From Heyndrickxia coagulans 36D1 (GTDB lineage: Bacteria; Bacillota; Bacilli; Bacillales; Bacillaceae_C): a stretch of DNA of 64,000 nucleotides. Below are positions 1 to 9,081 of the stretch, piece by piece. The position numbers and the translations under genes are program-made. The DNA is taken from assembly GCF_000169195.2 (NCBI RefSeq), contig NC_016023.1:62001-126000 (forward strand), read 5' to 3'. Under the pieces are notes generated by a model. That model worked only from the letters and a program-made list of their open reading frames with translations, did not search any database and was not told the origin of the DNA. Positions within the stretch are counted from its first letter, which is position 1, and each line of letters begins with the position of its first letter.

Positions 1-282
1 CACTTTATCGCTTCTCCACATTTTGGCCAGTTCCACTGCTGCCCGCGTCAGGTTGCCGTTATATTCCTGCAGTTTTCCTTCAAACATTTCGGAAAGCGTA
101 AAAGCATCCGCAACCGAGCCGGCAAAACCGGCCAGCACTTTTCCGTTAAACAGCCGGCGGACTTTTTTGGCCGTATTTTTCATCACGACAGAGTTTCCGA
201 GCGTCACCTGCCCATCCCCAGCCATTGCACTTTTTCCGTTATGGCGGATGGCAAATATTGTGGTTGCGTGAAAATCACCCAT
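1..282 (-). CDS. hslV: HslV (ClpQ/CodW) protease subunit, 3' part outside the window
   Basis: This is the peptidase subunit of the HslUV (ClpYQ, CodWX) ATP-dependent protease, a cytoplasmic N-terminal-nucleophile hydrolase. The first 94 residues are visible out of about 180 expected; the C-terminus lies off the left edge. The start is [16 protein letters not shown], followed by the conserved [11 protein letters not shown] and [15 protein letters not shown] blocks. An AGGAGG ribosome binding site precedes the ATG. The gene follows xerC by 42 bp, as in the codVWXY operon, so hslU and codY should follow off-window. Oddity: residue 2 is Gly, whereas B. subtilis CodW is described as using an N-terminal Ser. 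Thr7-Thr8 align with the Thr1 position of classical HslV. Confidence 0.93.
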   Translation of the reverse strand, partial: MGDFHATTIFAIRHNGKSAMAGDGQVTLGNSVVMKNTAKKVRRLFNGKVLAGFAGSVADAFTLSEMFEGKLQEYNGNLTRAAVELAKMWRSDKV

Positions 283-324
283 ATCAGCACCTCCTATGTA
301 ATCAAAGCGAACCGCCTTGCATTG

Positions 325-1227
325 CTATGCTCTCGGGTGGTAAGCCATATAAGTTTGCCGCAAATGCTCCTTGGTTACATGTGTGTAGACTTGCGTGGAA
401 GACAAGCTTTCATGCCCAAGAAGGTCCTGTACTGTGCGCAAATCAGCCCCATGGTTCAGCAAATGGGTTGCAAATGTATGCCGCAACATGTGTGGATGAA
501 TTTTTCCGGTCAGTGCCGCTTTTTTGATCATTTCATTTAAAATATAGCGGACACCTTTATCGGTCAATGCGCCGCCGCGTGCATTTACAAATAAATAGGG
601 ATGGTCTTCTTTACCGCGCATCAACGTTTTCCGTGCATGCGCCATATAATCCGAAACGGCTTCCCCTGCAAAATGGCCGAACAGCACGATCCGTTCTTTT
701 TTTCCTTTCCCTTTTACATGGATCGTCTCGAATTCAAAATCAATATCCTGCAACCGAATATTGACGCATTCGCTCACGCGGATGCCGGTCGCATACAGGA
801 TTTCGAGCAAAGCACGGTTGCGCCGGGACAGTGCATCATCGCCTTCACATGCCGCAAACAGTTGCTCCATTTCTTCCTCATAAAAAAATTTGGGCAGGCG
901 CTTATGTTGTTTCGGCTGTGATAAAAGTGCAAAGGGATTTTCTTTGACGATTCTCTCCCGCATCAGGAATTTGAAAAAACTGCGAATGCTGGATATTTTC
1001 CGTGCTACCGTGGCGCGGCTGTATCCGTGTTCATGCAACATTGTCAAATACAGTCTCCCTGCCGGATACCCCACCTCGTCCAGCGAGGCAATCCCCTGTG
1101 CGGTTAAAAACGCAAAAAAATCCTCCAGGTCCAGGCGATAAAATTTGATTGTGTATGCGGAATAGTTTTTCTCCACTTGCATGTATTCCATAAAAGAAAG
1201 CAAATAGCCGGACAGTTCGCCGTTCAT
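325..1227 (-). CDS. xerC: Tyrosine recombinase XerC (CodV)
   Basis: Site-specific tyrosine recombinase that works with XerD at the dif site to resolve chromosome dimers. The 300-residue length is normal for XerC. The N-terminal SAM-like core-binding domain covers roughly residues 1-105 (EKNYSAYTIKFYRLDLEDF). The catalytic domain shows all active-site residues in order: Arg in ATGIRVSE, Lys in VKGKGKKER, His and Arg in HMLRHTFATH, His in LLGHESL, and the nucleophilic Tyr in STQVYTHV. A GAGGTG ribosome binding site lies about 11 nt before the ATG. It heads the operon that continues to hslV. In B. subtilis trmFO sits directly upstream; here that slot is a non-coding leader. Confidence 0.95.
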   Translation of the reverse strand: MNGELSGYLLSFMEYMQVEKNYSAYTIKFYRLDLEDFFAFLTAQGIASLDEVGYPAGRLYLTMLHEHGYSRATVARKISSIRSFFKFLMRERIVKENPFALLSQPKQHKRLPKFFYEEEMEQLFAACEGDDALSRRNRALLEILYATGIRVSECVNIRLQDIDFEFETIHVKGKGKKERIVLFGHFAGEAVSDYMAHARKTLMRGKEDHPYLFVNARGGALTDKGVRYILNEMIKKAALTGKIHPHMLRHTFATHLLNHGADLRTVQDLLGHESLSSTQVYTHVTKEHLRQTYMAYHPRA

Positions 1228-1478
1228 CTGTTTAACACCTCACATGTGCGGGGAAACGGGCCTGCTTTACGCCACTCTTCACGTTGATAGACAACAATAG
1301 GCTTTCCGGGGTTATTGCCATTTTTTTCAGCCGGTAAAACGGCCCGGACAAACCCGCCAGCCGGGCTTTTTGCGCCGGTCCGGGTATCCGTAAGCCCCGG
1401 CTTGCGCCAACCGAAACCCCGTCTCCCGCCGGCTCATATGCTTCGAAGCCAAGGGACGGCATTCGGAAATCCGGTTAA

Positions 1479-1508
1479 ATCATAACACATTTCCGGATCG
1501 GATTGCAA
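1479..1508 (-). promoter_or_regulatory. Sigma-A-type promoter for xerC-hslV operon
   Basis: On the minus strand TTGCAA (1503-1508) and TATGAT (1479-1484) are separated by 18 bp. Transcription from here would give a 5' leader of about 245 nt before the xerC ATG, long for a Bacillus operon. The call rests on motif match and position only. Confidence 0.6.
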
Positions 1509-1743
1509 CGAATGTTACATATTTTTCATAAATTTTCGAATTGTCCTTTTGACTGGCGCTTCCTGCCGTGAAAAGCCGGGAATGCCGTTTATTGAAAAGC
1601 TTTTGGCCGCTGCCCGCCAACGATTCGGGAATTCTGTCGTTTTTTGTCGCAACTGTCCTTTAAGCATTTTACAACAGCTGCTCCAAGAAGTAAAAGAATA
1701 AGATGCATTTTCTCGTAAAAATGTAAATATTCATTTTGATCAA

Positions 1744-1788
1744 CCGGAACTTTGCCGCCCGCTCCACGCAAGGCCGCCAAAGTTCCGG
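1744..1788 (-). terminator. Stem-loop downstream of topA
   Basis: Perfect 11-bp inverted repeat CCGGAACTTTG (1744-1754) / CAAAGTTCCGG (1778-1788) just past the topA stop. There is no uninterrupted U-run after it, so it may be a weak terminator or an mRNA-stabilising hairpin. Confidence 0.4.
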
Positions 1789-1800
1789 CAAGGTCGATCA

Positions 1801-3876
1801 TTACTTCACCGACTGCTCTTTATAGTCACAGTGCACACATTGGATCTGCGTCCCTTTTTTCAGCTTTTTTTCAACGAGCATGTCGCCGCACTTCGGGCAC
1901 TTCCTGCCAACCGGCTTATCCCAAGAGACAAAATCACATTCCGGATAACGGTCGCACCCGTAAAAAATGCGGTTTTTCTTTGTTTTCCGCTCAATGATTT
2001 CACCTTTACCACATTTCGGGCAAGTGACGCCGATTTTTTTGACGATTGGCTTCGTATTGCGGCAATCAGGAAAATTGCTGCAAGCCATAAACTTGCCATA
2101 ACGCCCCATTTTATACACCATCGGACTTCCGCACAGCTCGCACATTTCCCCGGTTTCTTCATCTTTGATCTCGATTTTTTCCATTTCGGTTTCCGCTTTT
2201 TTCAGGCGGGCTTCAAAATTTTGATAAAACGCATCAATGATTTGGACCCATGGCACTTTTCCTTCTTCAATTTCGTCCAGGTCTTTTTCCATATCAGCGG
2301 TGAATTCGACATCTATGATTTCCGGGAAAAATTCCCGAATCAATTCGAGCACGATTTCGCCGAGCTCTGTCGGGACAAACCGCTTATTCTCAAGCGCCAC
2401 ATAGCCGCGCTTTTGGATTGTATCCAATGTCGGCGCATAGGTGGACGGCCGCCCAATTCCAAGTTCTTCCAGCGTTTTGACAAGCCGGGCTTCGGTATAG
2501 CGTGGCGGCGGCTGGGTGAAATGCTGTTTCGGTTCGATCGACTCAGATTGGACAACATCCCCTTCTTCGAGATGCGGCAAATAACGTTCGCCTTCTTCCT
2601 GCTGGTCGTCGGAACCTTCCACATACACTTTCATAAAACCCGGAAACTGGATTTTTGACCCGGACGCCCGGAACAAAACCGTGCCGTTTGCCAGCGTGGC
2701 ACTCATCGTATCCAGTATTGCAGGGGCCATCTGGCTGGCCATAAAGCGTTCCCAAATCAATTTGTACAGCTTATACTGGTCTCTGCTTAGAAAGGACTTG
2801 ACCGAACCCGGATCCCGGAAAATGCTTGTTGGCCGGATCCCTTCGTGTGCATCCTGGGCATTTGCCTGTTTTTTCTCTTTTCTTTCTTCCTGGCGCAAAT
2901 AGTTTTCCCCGAATTTTTCCCGAATATATTGATTGGCTTCTGTTTTTGCGACTTCCGAAATCCGGGTCGAGTCTGTTCTCATATACGTGATCAGCCCGAC
3001 AGTCCCTTCTTTTCCAAGGTCGATGCCTTCATACAGCTGCTGGGCCACCATCATTGTTTTCTTTGCCCTGAAGTTCAGCTTCCGGGCGGCTTCCTGTTGC
3101 AAGGAAGAAGTCGTAAACGGCGGCGCCGGATTCCGTTTCTTCTCTTTGTGCGTGACGGAAGAAACCTGGAACTTGTCGCTTTTCAGCATGCCGGTAATTT
3201 TTTTCACATCCGCTTCTGACTTCAGCTGTATTTTTTTTCCGTCCACACCGTAAAAAGATGCCTGGAACGTGTCTTTCCCTTTTTTAAAGGACCCGGCAAT
3301 CGTCCAGTACTCTTCCGGCACAAACGATTTAATTTCATTTTCCCGGTCGATGATAAGGCGGACGGCAACGGACTGTACCCTGCCCGCACTCAAACCTTTT
3401 TTCACTTTCTTCCATAAAAGCGGGCTAATGTTATAACCGACGAGACGATCCAAAATCCGTCTTGCCTGCTGGGCATCGACAAGGTCCATATTGATCGGGC
3501 GCGGATGTTTAAATGATTCTTTAATCGCGTCCTTTGTAATTTCATTAAACCGACGCGGCAGTCCGAATGCACATCCAGATTCAAGCTGTTGGCGAGATGC
3601 CAGGCAATTGCTTCCCCTTCGCGGTCAGGGTCGGCGGCAAGATAGACTTTTTTTTGCTTTTTTGGCCGCGTTTTTCAAATCTTTTAAGACCGGCCCCTTG
3701 CCCCTGATTGTAATGTACTTCGGCTTAAAATGGTCGTCCACATCCACCCCCATTTGGCTTTTCGGCAAGTCGCGCACATGCCCCATGGAAGCTTTCACTC
3801 TATATTTTTTTCCCAAATATTTTTCAATCGTTTTCGCTTTTGCAGGTGATTCTACAATCACTAAGTAGTCTGACAT
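1801..3876 (-). CDS. topA: DNA topoisomerase I; frame broken twice as sequenced
   Basis: Type IA topoisomerase that relaxes negative supercoils; essential in most bacteria. The N-terminal Toprim strand ([18 protein letters not shown]) starts at 3876 after an AGGGAGG site. The central [11 protein letters not shown] block carries the active-site Tyr. Three C-terminal zinc ribbons show CxxC pairs ([22 protein letters not shown]). The span equals 691 codons, the same as B. subtilis TopA. As written, an extra A in an eight-A run near 3650 shifts the frame and exposes a TGA at 3625-3627; a missing base near 3548 restores it. The [15 protein letters not shown] Toprim motif lies in the shifted stretch. 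The two changes cancel in length, so sequencing or assembly error is the likeliest cause. Confidence 0.93.
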
Positions 3877-3954
3877 TCAAAAATCCTCCCTGGAGAGCTT
3901 ATACCCTCTCTTTGCAGCAACTTTGCTTTCATTTTTCAAACAAAATCATTTGTA

Positions 3955-3984
3955 ATTATGGGCATGGATGCCCGCATTTGTCAA
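3955..3984 (-). promoter_or_regulatory. topA promoter with palindrome in the spacer
   Basis: Minus-strand TTGACA (3979-3984) and CATAAT (3955-3960), spacing 18 bp, about 80 bp before the topA start. A perfect 6+6 palindrome GGGCAT-GG-ATGCCC (3960-3973) fills most of the spacer and could be a protein site. The rest of the 3877-4146 gap is AT-rich and holds only further weak -10-like motifs. Confidence 0.6.
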
Positions 3985-4146
3985 TTGTAACAGCACGAAT
4001 GATGAAAAATCAACATCGCAAGCGGTTTCATTTTGAAAATTTTATCTTTTCTTTCTCTATTTTATAACCATTTTATCCAAAAATCATGCGTTTTTTCACA
4101 AAATCGGAAAATCACTGCCCATTTATGAATTTTCTCTAACTATTTT

Positions 4147-5025
4147 TTACCTTGTCGGAAGCAGTTCTTCCAAAATGTCTCCGCTGCATGTTACCAATTT
4201 TGCGCCCTGCTGGATAAGATGGTTTGTTCCTTTCGACAGGCTGTCCAGCACGTTTCCCGGCACGCTGAAAACTTCCCGGCCTTCCTGGAGGGCGTAATCT
4301 GCCGTGATCAGGGAGCCGCTCCGTTTTTCCGCCTGAAGCACGAGCACACCTTCAGAAATGCCGCTGATGATCCGGTTGCGTTCCGGAAAACGCCATTTTT
4401 CCGGGCGCGTAAACGGCGGATATTCCGACAGCAGTAAATGGCCCTGTTTTATTTTTTCCGCCATTTGTATATTTTCCCGCGGATAAATATGAAAAAACCC
4501 ACTTCCGAGCACCGCAATCGTCTTCCCCCCGTATTTCATGGCGGCACGGTGGGCAATCGAATCCGCCCCTCTCGCCAGCCCGCTGACAATGGCAAACTGT
4601 TTTTCGATCAGGGGTGGCAGCAAATGATCGGCGACTTTTTCTGCATAGGAACCGGCCTTTCTTGACCCGACAACGGCCAGCGCACGGTTTTTCAGCAATG
4701 ATACATTTCCGATTGAATAGAGTACGGCAGGAGGCTGGTACGTTTCTTTCAGAAGCGGCGGATATTCCGGTTCAAAACGGGCTGTCATTCGGATCTGTTT
4801 TTTCTGGTAGAGGGTTAAATAGGGTTTGATGTCAAGATGGAGAAGATCTTCATAAAAGCGTTCAAATGTTTCCTTTTGCATATGAAGCATGGCGCGCAGT
4901 GTTTCAGGGGGAATCCGGCAGATTTTTTCAAGCAGCGGATCAAATTCGAGGATTTTCATTTTTTGCACGCGGGAAATTCCCCTGCAATGATCCAAATGAA
5001 TGTATTTGATTTTTAATGGTTCCAT
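4147..5025 (-). CDS. dprA: DNA processing protein DprA (Smf)
   Basis: Single-strand DNA binding protein that protects incoming transforming DNA and loads RecA during natural competence. The Rossmann-like core is clear: ALAVVGSRKAGSYAEK, then FAIVSGLARGADSIAHRAA, then TIAVLGSGFFHIYP and ERNRIISGISEGVLVLQA. The chosen start, MEPLKIKYIHLDHCRG, gives 292 residues (B. subtilis 297) and has a GCGAGG site just upstream; an in-frame ATG 21 codons earlier lacks one. It lies between sucD and topA as in B. subtilis. The N-terminal SAM-like region is present but diverged. Confidence 0.93.
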   Translation of the reverse strand: MEPLKIKYIHLDHCRGISRVQKMKILEFDPLLEKICRIPPETLRAMLHMQKETFERFYEDLLHLDIKPYLTLYQKKQIRMTARFEPEYPPLLKETYQPPAVLYSIGNVSLLKNRALAVVGSRKAGSYAEKVADHLLPPLIEKQFAIVSGLARGADSIAHRAAMKYGGKTIAVLGSGFFHIYPRENIQMAEKIKQGHLLLSEYPPFTRPEKWRFPERNRIISGISEGVLVLQAEKRSGSLITADYALQEGREVFSVPGNVLDSLSKGTNHLIQQGAKLVTCSGDILEELLPTR

Positions 5026-5078
5026 TGTTTGCCTCGCTTTCAAACCGTATTTCATTGAAAAAGAAAAACATTTAGGAC

Positions 5079-5155
5079 CCGGCTGCACGCTTAAAAATGG
5101 CAGCCGGATCCAGGCAGTTTTACCGGACTGTCCCGGAAAATGCGGGTTCCGGGAC
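5079..5155 (-). terminator. Two GC-rich hairpins between sucD and dprA
   Basis: Inverted repeats GTCCCGGAA/TTCCGGGAC (5130-5138 and 5147-5155) and CCGGCTGC/GCAGCCGG (5079-5086 and 5100-5107) lie just downstream of the sucD stop on the minus strand. Neither is followed directly by a strong U-tract, so termination is plausible but not certain. Confidence 0.45.
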
Positions 5156-5170
5156 GGCCGGTGCCGCCGC

Positions 5171-6073
5171 TTAAAGGTTTTTACATTTCTCGTAAAGGCC
5201 TCTTTCCTTCAGTACACGAACGAGCGTTTCCCCAATGACAGCCGGCGTTTCGGCTACTTGGATGCCGCATTCGTTCATCGTGCGGATCTTTTCCGCTGCG
5301 GTTCCTTTGCCGCCTGAAATGATGGCGCCGGCGTGGCCCATCCGTTTTCCAGGAGGCGCGGTGACACCGCCGATAAATCCGACAACCGGTTTCTTCATGT
5401 TTGCCTGCACCCATTTGGCGGCTTCTTCTTCCGCCGTCCCGCCGATTTCACCGATCATAATGACCGCTTCCGTTTCCGGATCATTGTTAAATTCTTTTAA
5501 TACATCAATAAAATTGGTGCCGTTCACAGGGTCGCCGCCGATGCCGATCGCCCCTGTCTGACCGATGCCGGCGCGCGTCAGCTGATGGACGGCTTCATAA
5601 GTCAGCGTACCGGAACGGGAAACAACGCCGACATGGCCTTTTTTATGAATATAACCCGGCATAATGCCGATTTTGCATTCGTCTGGCGTGATGATGCCCG
5701 GGCAGTTCGGCCCGATCAGGCGCGTTTTCTTTCCTTCCATATAACGTTTCACTTTGACCATATCCAATACCGGGATATGCTCCGTAATACAGATGACAAG
5801 ATCGAGTTCTGCATCGACCGCTTCCATAATCGCATCTGCCGCAAACGGAGCCGGCACATAGATAACTGAAACGGTTGCGCCCGTTTTTTCAACGGCTTCT
5901 TTCACCGTATTAAAGACCGGCACGCCTTCTACTTCAGTCCCGCCTTTGCCAGGGCTTGTGCCGCCGACAATTTTCGTCCCGTATTCCAAGCATTGTTTTG
6001 TATGGAAAAGCGCCGTTTTCCCGGTAATCCCCTGGACAATGACTTTCGTGTCTTTATTTACATAAATGCTCAC
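5171..6073 (-). CDS. sucD: Succinyl-CoA ligase (ADP-forming) alpha subunit
   Basis: Alpha subunit of succinyl-CoA synthetase, converting succinyl-CoA to succinate with nucleotide triphosphate formation in the TCA cycle. CoA-binding Rossmann fold: [17 protein letters not shown] and [12 protein letters not shown]. The ligase domain contains the phospho-His loop [25 protein letters not shown], in which MGHAGA holds the phosphorylated His. A GTG start ([10 protein letters not shown]) at 6073 gives exactly 300 residues, as in B. subtilis, and sits 6 nt after AAGGGG; the upstream ATG at 6100 has no such site. It lies 66 bp after sucC and is presumably co-transcribed. Confidence 0.96.
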   Translation of the reverse strand: MSIYVNKDTKVIVQGITGKTALFHTKQCLEYGTKIVGGTSPGKGGTEVEGVPVFNTVKEAVEKTGATVSVIYVPAPFAADAIMEAVDAELDLVICITEHIPVLDMVKVKRYMEGKKTRLIGPNCPGIITPDECKIGIMPGYIHKKGHVGVVSRSGTLTYEAVHQLTRAGIGQTGAIGIGGDPVNGTNFIDVLKEFNNDPETEAVIMIGEIGGTAEEEAAKWVQANMKKPVVGFIGGVTAPPGKRMGHAGAIISGGKGTAAEKIRTMNECGIQVAETPAVIGETLVRVLKERGLYEKCKNL

Positions 6074-6139
6074 TTTTTTCCCCTTGCCTTCTTCATTCAA
6101 GAATATTTGTTCGCATTTGGTCTGAATGAACAGCTGCTG

Positions 6140-7300
6140 TCAGCTGACCAGTTCGACAATTTTTTGCGCGCCGTCTGCCATCGATTCAGCGGCAACAATT
6201 TTCAGCCCAGATTCGTTTAAAATTTTCTTCCCAAGTTCCACATTGGTCCCTTCAAGACGGACAACGAGCGGGATGTCGAGTCCGACTTGTTTTGTGGCTG
6301 CAACGACGCCGGAAGCAATGACATCGCACTTCATAATGCCGCCGAAAATGTTGACAAAAATGCCTTTGACTTTTTCATCCGATAAAATGATTTTAAACGC
6401 TTCCGTTACTTTTTCTTCCGTTGCGCCACCCCCGACATCAAGGAAGTTGGCCGGATCGCCGCCGTAATATTTAATAATGTCCATTGTCGCCATCGCAAGG
6501 CCGGCGCCGTTTACCATGCAGCCGATATTGCCGTCAAGGGCGACATAGCTCAAATCGTATTTCGACGCTTCAATTTCTTTCGGATCTTCTTCTTCGAGAT
6601 CGCGGTACGCCAGAACATCCTGCTGGCGGAACAAGCCGTTCGAATCAAAATTCAATTTGGCATCGAGCGCCATTACTTTTCCGTCGCCGGTTACAACAAG
6701 CGGATTGATTTCCGCGATCGAGCAGTCTTTTTCCACAAATACTTGATAAAGGCCTGTCATAAATTTAACGGCCTGATTTACAAGTTTAGCAGGAATATTG
6801 ATGTTGAACGCAATGCGGCGCGCCTGGAATGGCAAGAGCCCGACTGCCGGGTCAATGGTTTCTTTAAAAATCTTTTCCGGTGTTTTCGCCGCCACTTCTT
6901 CAATTTCCGTGCCGCCTTCTTCAGAAGCCATCAGCACAACCCGGCTTGTGGCACGGTCCAAAACAAGGCCGACATAGTATTCTTTTTGAATGTCGCACCC
7001 TTCTTCGATCAAGAGGCGCTTCACTTCTTTTCCTTCAGGGCCTGTCTGATGCGTCACAAGCGTTTTGCCAAGCAGTTCCTGTGCGTATGTACGAACCTCA
7101 TCCAAATTTTTTGCCACTTTGACGCCGCCTGCTTTTCCGCGGCCGCCGGCATGAATTTGCGCTTTTACCACACATACTTGTGTACCGAGCGATTTCGCTG
7201 CTTCCACCGCTTCATCCACGGTGAAGGCCACTTTCCCGTTCGGCACAGCGACCCCGTATTTTCTCAGGATCTCTTTGCCCTGATACTCGTGAATATTCAT
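6140..7300 (-). CDS. sucC: Succinyl-CoA ligase (ADP-forming) beta subunit
   Basis: Beta subunit of succinyl-CoA synthetase, with an ATP-grasp domain for nucleotide binding. It starts [17 protein letters not shown] after an AGGAGG site and has 386 residues, the family length. The ATP-grasp stretch [20 protein letters not shown] and the C-terminal motif [16 protein letters not shown] are present. Together with sucD it forms the alpha-beta heterodimer. A promoter at 7346-7374 precedes it. Nothing unusual is visible. Confidence 0.97.
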   Translation of the reverse strand: MNIHEYQGKEILRKYGVAVPNGKVAFTVDEAVEAAKSLGTQVCVVKAQIHAGGRGKAGGVKVAKNLDEVRTYAQELLGKTLVTHQTGPEGKEVKRLLIEEGCDIQKEYYVGLVLDRATSRVVLMASEEGGTEIEEVAAKTPEKIFKETIDPAVGLLPFQARRIAFNINIPAKLVNQAVKFMTGLYQVFVEKDCSIAEINPLVVTGDGKVMALDAKLNFDSNGLFRQQDVLAYRDLEEEDPKEIEASKYDLSYVALDGNIGCMVNGAGLAMATMDIIKYYGGDPANFLDVGGGATEEKVTEAFKIILSDEKVKGIFVNIFGGIMKCDVIASGVVAATKQVGLDIPLVVRLEGTNVELGKKILNESGLKIVAAESMADGAQKIVELVS

Positions 7301-7345
7301 GTTCCATCCTCCTATCAAACTGTTCAAAAAATTAACTGCGCTTTC

Positions 7346-7374
7346 ATTTTAATAAACATCGGAAAAGATGTCTA
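7346..7374 (-). promoter_or_regulatory. sucCD promoter
   Basis: Minus-strand TAGACA (7369-7374) and TAAAAT (7346-7351) with a 17-bp spacer, about 45 bp upstream of the sucC start. Good match to the vegetative sigma-A consensus. Confidence 0.65.
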
Positions 7375-7513
7375 CCATAATGAACTAAAATGGCTATTAT
7401 TATTCAAAAATATTTTTTTCGGTATAAAATGGACGTGATTTTACTGGTCGTTGGCCTATTGTCACCGCAGCCTTTATGCAAATGGGTGCCCAGGCTTAAT
7501 GGTCAGCTTTCGT

Positions 7514-7804
7514 TCATTTTTTATCCTTGTTTTTTAGCGACTGGTCGAGGCGGTAAATCATGGCAAACACCTCGGCCACAGCTGCATACAGTTCTTCCGG
7601 GATCGCTTCGTTGATGTCAAGCCGGCCGAGCAGTGCGGCAAGATCCGGGTCCTGCTGGATCGGAACATTCGCTTTTTTTGCTTCTTCAATAATCCGCCTG
7701 GCCACATCCCCTTTACCTTTTGCCTTCACGACAGGGGCGGAATGCGCATCCGGGCTGTACTGGAGCGCGACCGCTTCTTTTATGTCCTTTTGTGGATCCT
7801 TCAT
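7514..7804 (-). CDS. ylqH: YlqH: small FlhB C-terminal-like protein
   Basis: A 96-residue protein resembling the cytoplasmic C-terminal domain of FlhB/EscU export-gate proteins (ALQYSPDAHSAPVVKAKGKGDVARRIIEEAKKANVP). The stand-alone version lacks the membrane domain and the canonical NPTH autocleavage motif, which reads SPDAH here. Its function is not established. The ATG overlaps the ylqG stop by 4 bp (ATGA), so the two are likely translationally coupled. Position matches B. subtilis ylqG-ylqH, upstream of sucC. Confidence 0.88.
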   Translation of the reverse strand: MKDPQKDIKEAVALQYSPDAHSAPVVKAKGKGDVARRIIEEAKKANVPIQQDPDLAALLGRLDINEAIPEELYAAVAEVFAMIYRLDQSLKNKDKK

Positions 7805-9045
7805 ATCCTAAGATCAACCCCTTTCCCGGAAACCTCCGGCCGGCTGAGCGTGGCACGCACAGCATCCGGCTGGAATTCCCCGAACCGAACGTCAGACAAT
7901 GTGTAACCGGTTTTGGAAAGGCCTTCCTTTAAAGCCGGCAAAAAAGGCTTCACGGCTTCCTGAAGACCCTTTTTCAAACTGGAAATGCGGATGGAAACGA
8001 TCCGGTTTTGCACATTCATCTCGACCAATGTTTCTTTCATAAACTGAAGATTCAAGTAAAAAATGATTTTACAATAATTACTGTCTATTTTTCCGCCATT
8101 TTTCCGCCTGCCTGACCATTGTACAACGGCATTCGTTTGAAAGTGCGCGAATGAAAGCGGAATTTCCATCCAAATGTGCTGCACTACCCCGCCGGGAAGC
8201 GCGAGCAGCTGCTGGCCGTTCAGTTTCTGTACGATTTCGTCTGCTGCATCCCGGGCAGCTTTTGTTCCCCCGCCTTTTTGCAGCAAATCAACAAGCAGCG
8301 CTTTTAAAGGCAGCCCGTCCTTGTCCGCGGCTTTGTCCTCATGCAAAAGCCCCGCCTCATAAAAAAGTCCCATTTTTTGAATCTTCTCTTTGATTTGCCG
8401 GCGTAACGCCTCTCCTGTCACCTGCTCGCTGCCTGTCCCAAGCTCCCCGATAAGTGCAAGCAATTGCCTCGTTTCCGGCGTCTGTTCCCCCTGCTTGAGC
8501 GCCTGCTGCAACCGGTTTAAAAGCTGATCCGCCGGTATGTTTTGACCTGCGGCAAGGAGCGAAGTGAACACGCCCTCTGACACAGGAAAGCCTTCTTGGA
8601 GCATAAAGGCAGCCGTTTCCAGCCCGTTTGCCAGATCCGGTACATGCTTCAGCCATGCGCCGATCGCAGCAATGTCATTTTTCGTAAACGGAATTTCCTG
8701 TTCAGCCAAGTACGAAACAAGGGACTGGAACGTTTTTCCTGGCGGCAGTTGCATTTGCGGGAGCAAAGCTTTCCCGGCCATGCCGTTTGCATCGGCTTCC
8801 GAAAGCATTTTCAACTGCACTTCACCGTCGGCCAAAACCGTTTGAAACCAGTAGTTTTTTCCGGCTTCAAGCGGCACTTCGAGTTTCGCGGCAAATGTAC
8901 GCCCGCCTGCCTGGACAAGTGCGGTGTCATTTGGAAACAGTTTTTGGATGGCACCGGAAAAAATCTGCCCCGTTTGAAATGCAAACGTGCGGATATTTGA
9001 GCCGGCATCAATAGAAAATGGCTGTTTGCCTAAAAAAATTTGCAT
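7801..9045 (-). CDS. ylqG: YlqG: FliK-like hypothetical protein
   Basis: A 414-residue protein in the place of B. subtilis ylqG. The N-terminal part (about 1-280) is Gln/Leu/Ala-rich and predicted helical. The C-terminal 120 residues, with the strand pattern LQFMKETLVEMNVQNRIVSIRISS, resemble the FliK/flagellar hook-length C-terminal domain. No signal peptide or membrane segment is visible. Pairing with an FlhB-like partner (ylqH, overlapping) suggests an export-related relic or a regulatory pair; this is inference. The function is unknown. Confidence 0.8.
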   Translation of the reverse strand: MQIFLGKQPFSIDAGSNIRTFAFQTGQIFSGAIQKLFPNDTALVQAGGRTFAAKLEVPLEAGKNYWFQTVLADGEVQLKMLSEADANGMAGKALLPQMQLPPGKTFQSLVSYLAEQEIPFTKNDIAAIGAWLKHVPDLANGLETAAFMLQEGFPVSEGVFTSLLAAGQNIPADQLLNRLQQALKQGEQTPETRQLLALIGELGTGSEQVTGEALRRQIKEKIQKMGLFYEAGLLHEDKAADKDGLPLKALLVDLLQKGGGTKAARDAADEIVQKLNGQQLLALPGGVVQHIWMEIPLSFAHFQTNAVVQWSGRRKNGGKIDSNYCKIIFYLNLQFMKETLVEMNVQNRIVSIRISSLKKGLQEAVKPFLPALKEGLSKTGYTLSDVRFGEFQPDAVRATLSRPEVSGKGVDLRI

Positions 9046-9081
9046 GCTATTCCCCCGCCCTGTTTCTTTCTTCTTGCTTAT

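Larger units (their letters stand above)
1228..1800. other. 573-bp gap between topA and xerC where trmFO is expected
   Basis: No gene is supported here. In B. subtilis the about 435-codon trmFO occupies this position; I find neither it nor a recognisable fragment on the minus strand. The stretch holds a stem-loop just after topA, a vegetative promoter at 1479-1508 pointing at xerC, and a GC-rich leader of about 240 nt. Two small minus-strand frames (1232-1462 and 1589-1801) look random and lack a convincing ribosome binding site. Confidence 0.6.

Noticed and set aside
1232-1801. Two small minus-strand frames in the topA-xerC gap
   Set aside because: No similarity to TrmFO or other known proteins, no convincing ribosome sites, and composition explained by hairpins and leader sequence.
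1831-2658. Long plus-strand open frame opposite topA (275 codons)
   Set aside because: It is antisense to a clear topA, has no family motif, a Phe/His-rich composition typical of shadow frames, and no ribosome binding site.
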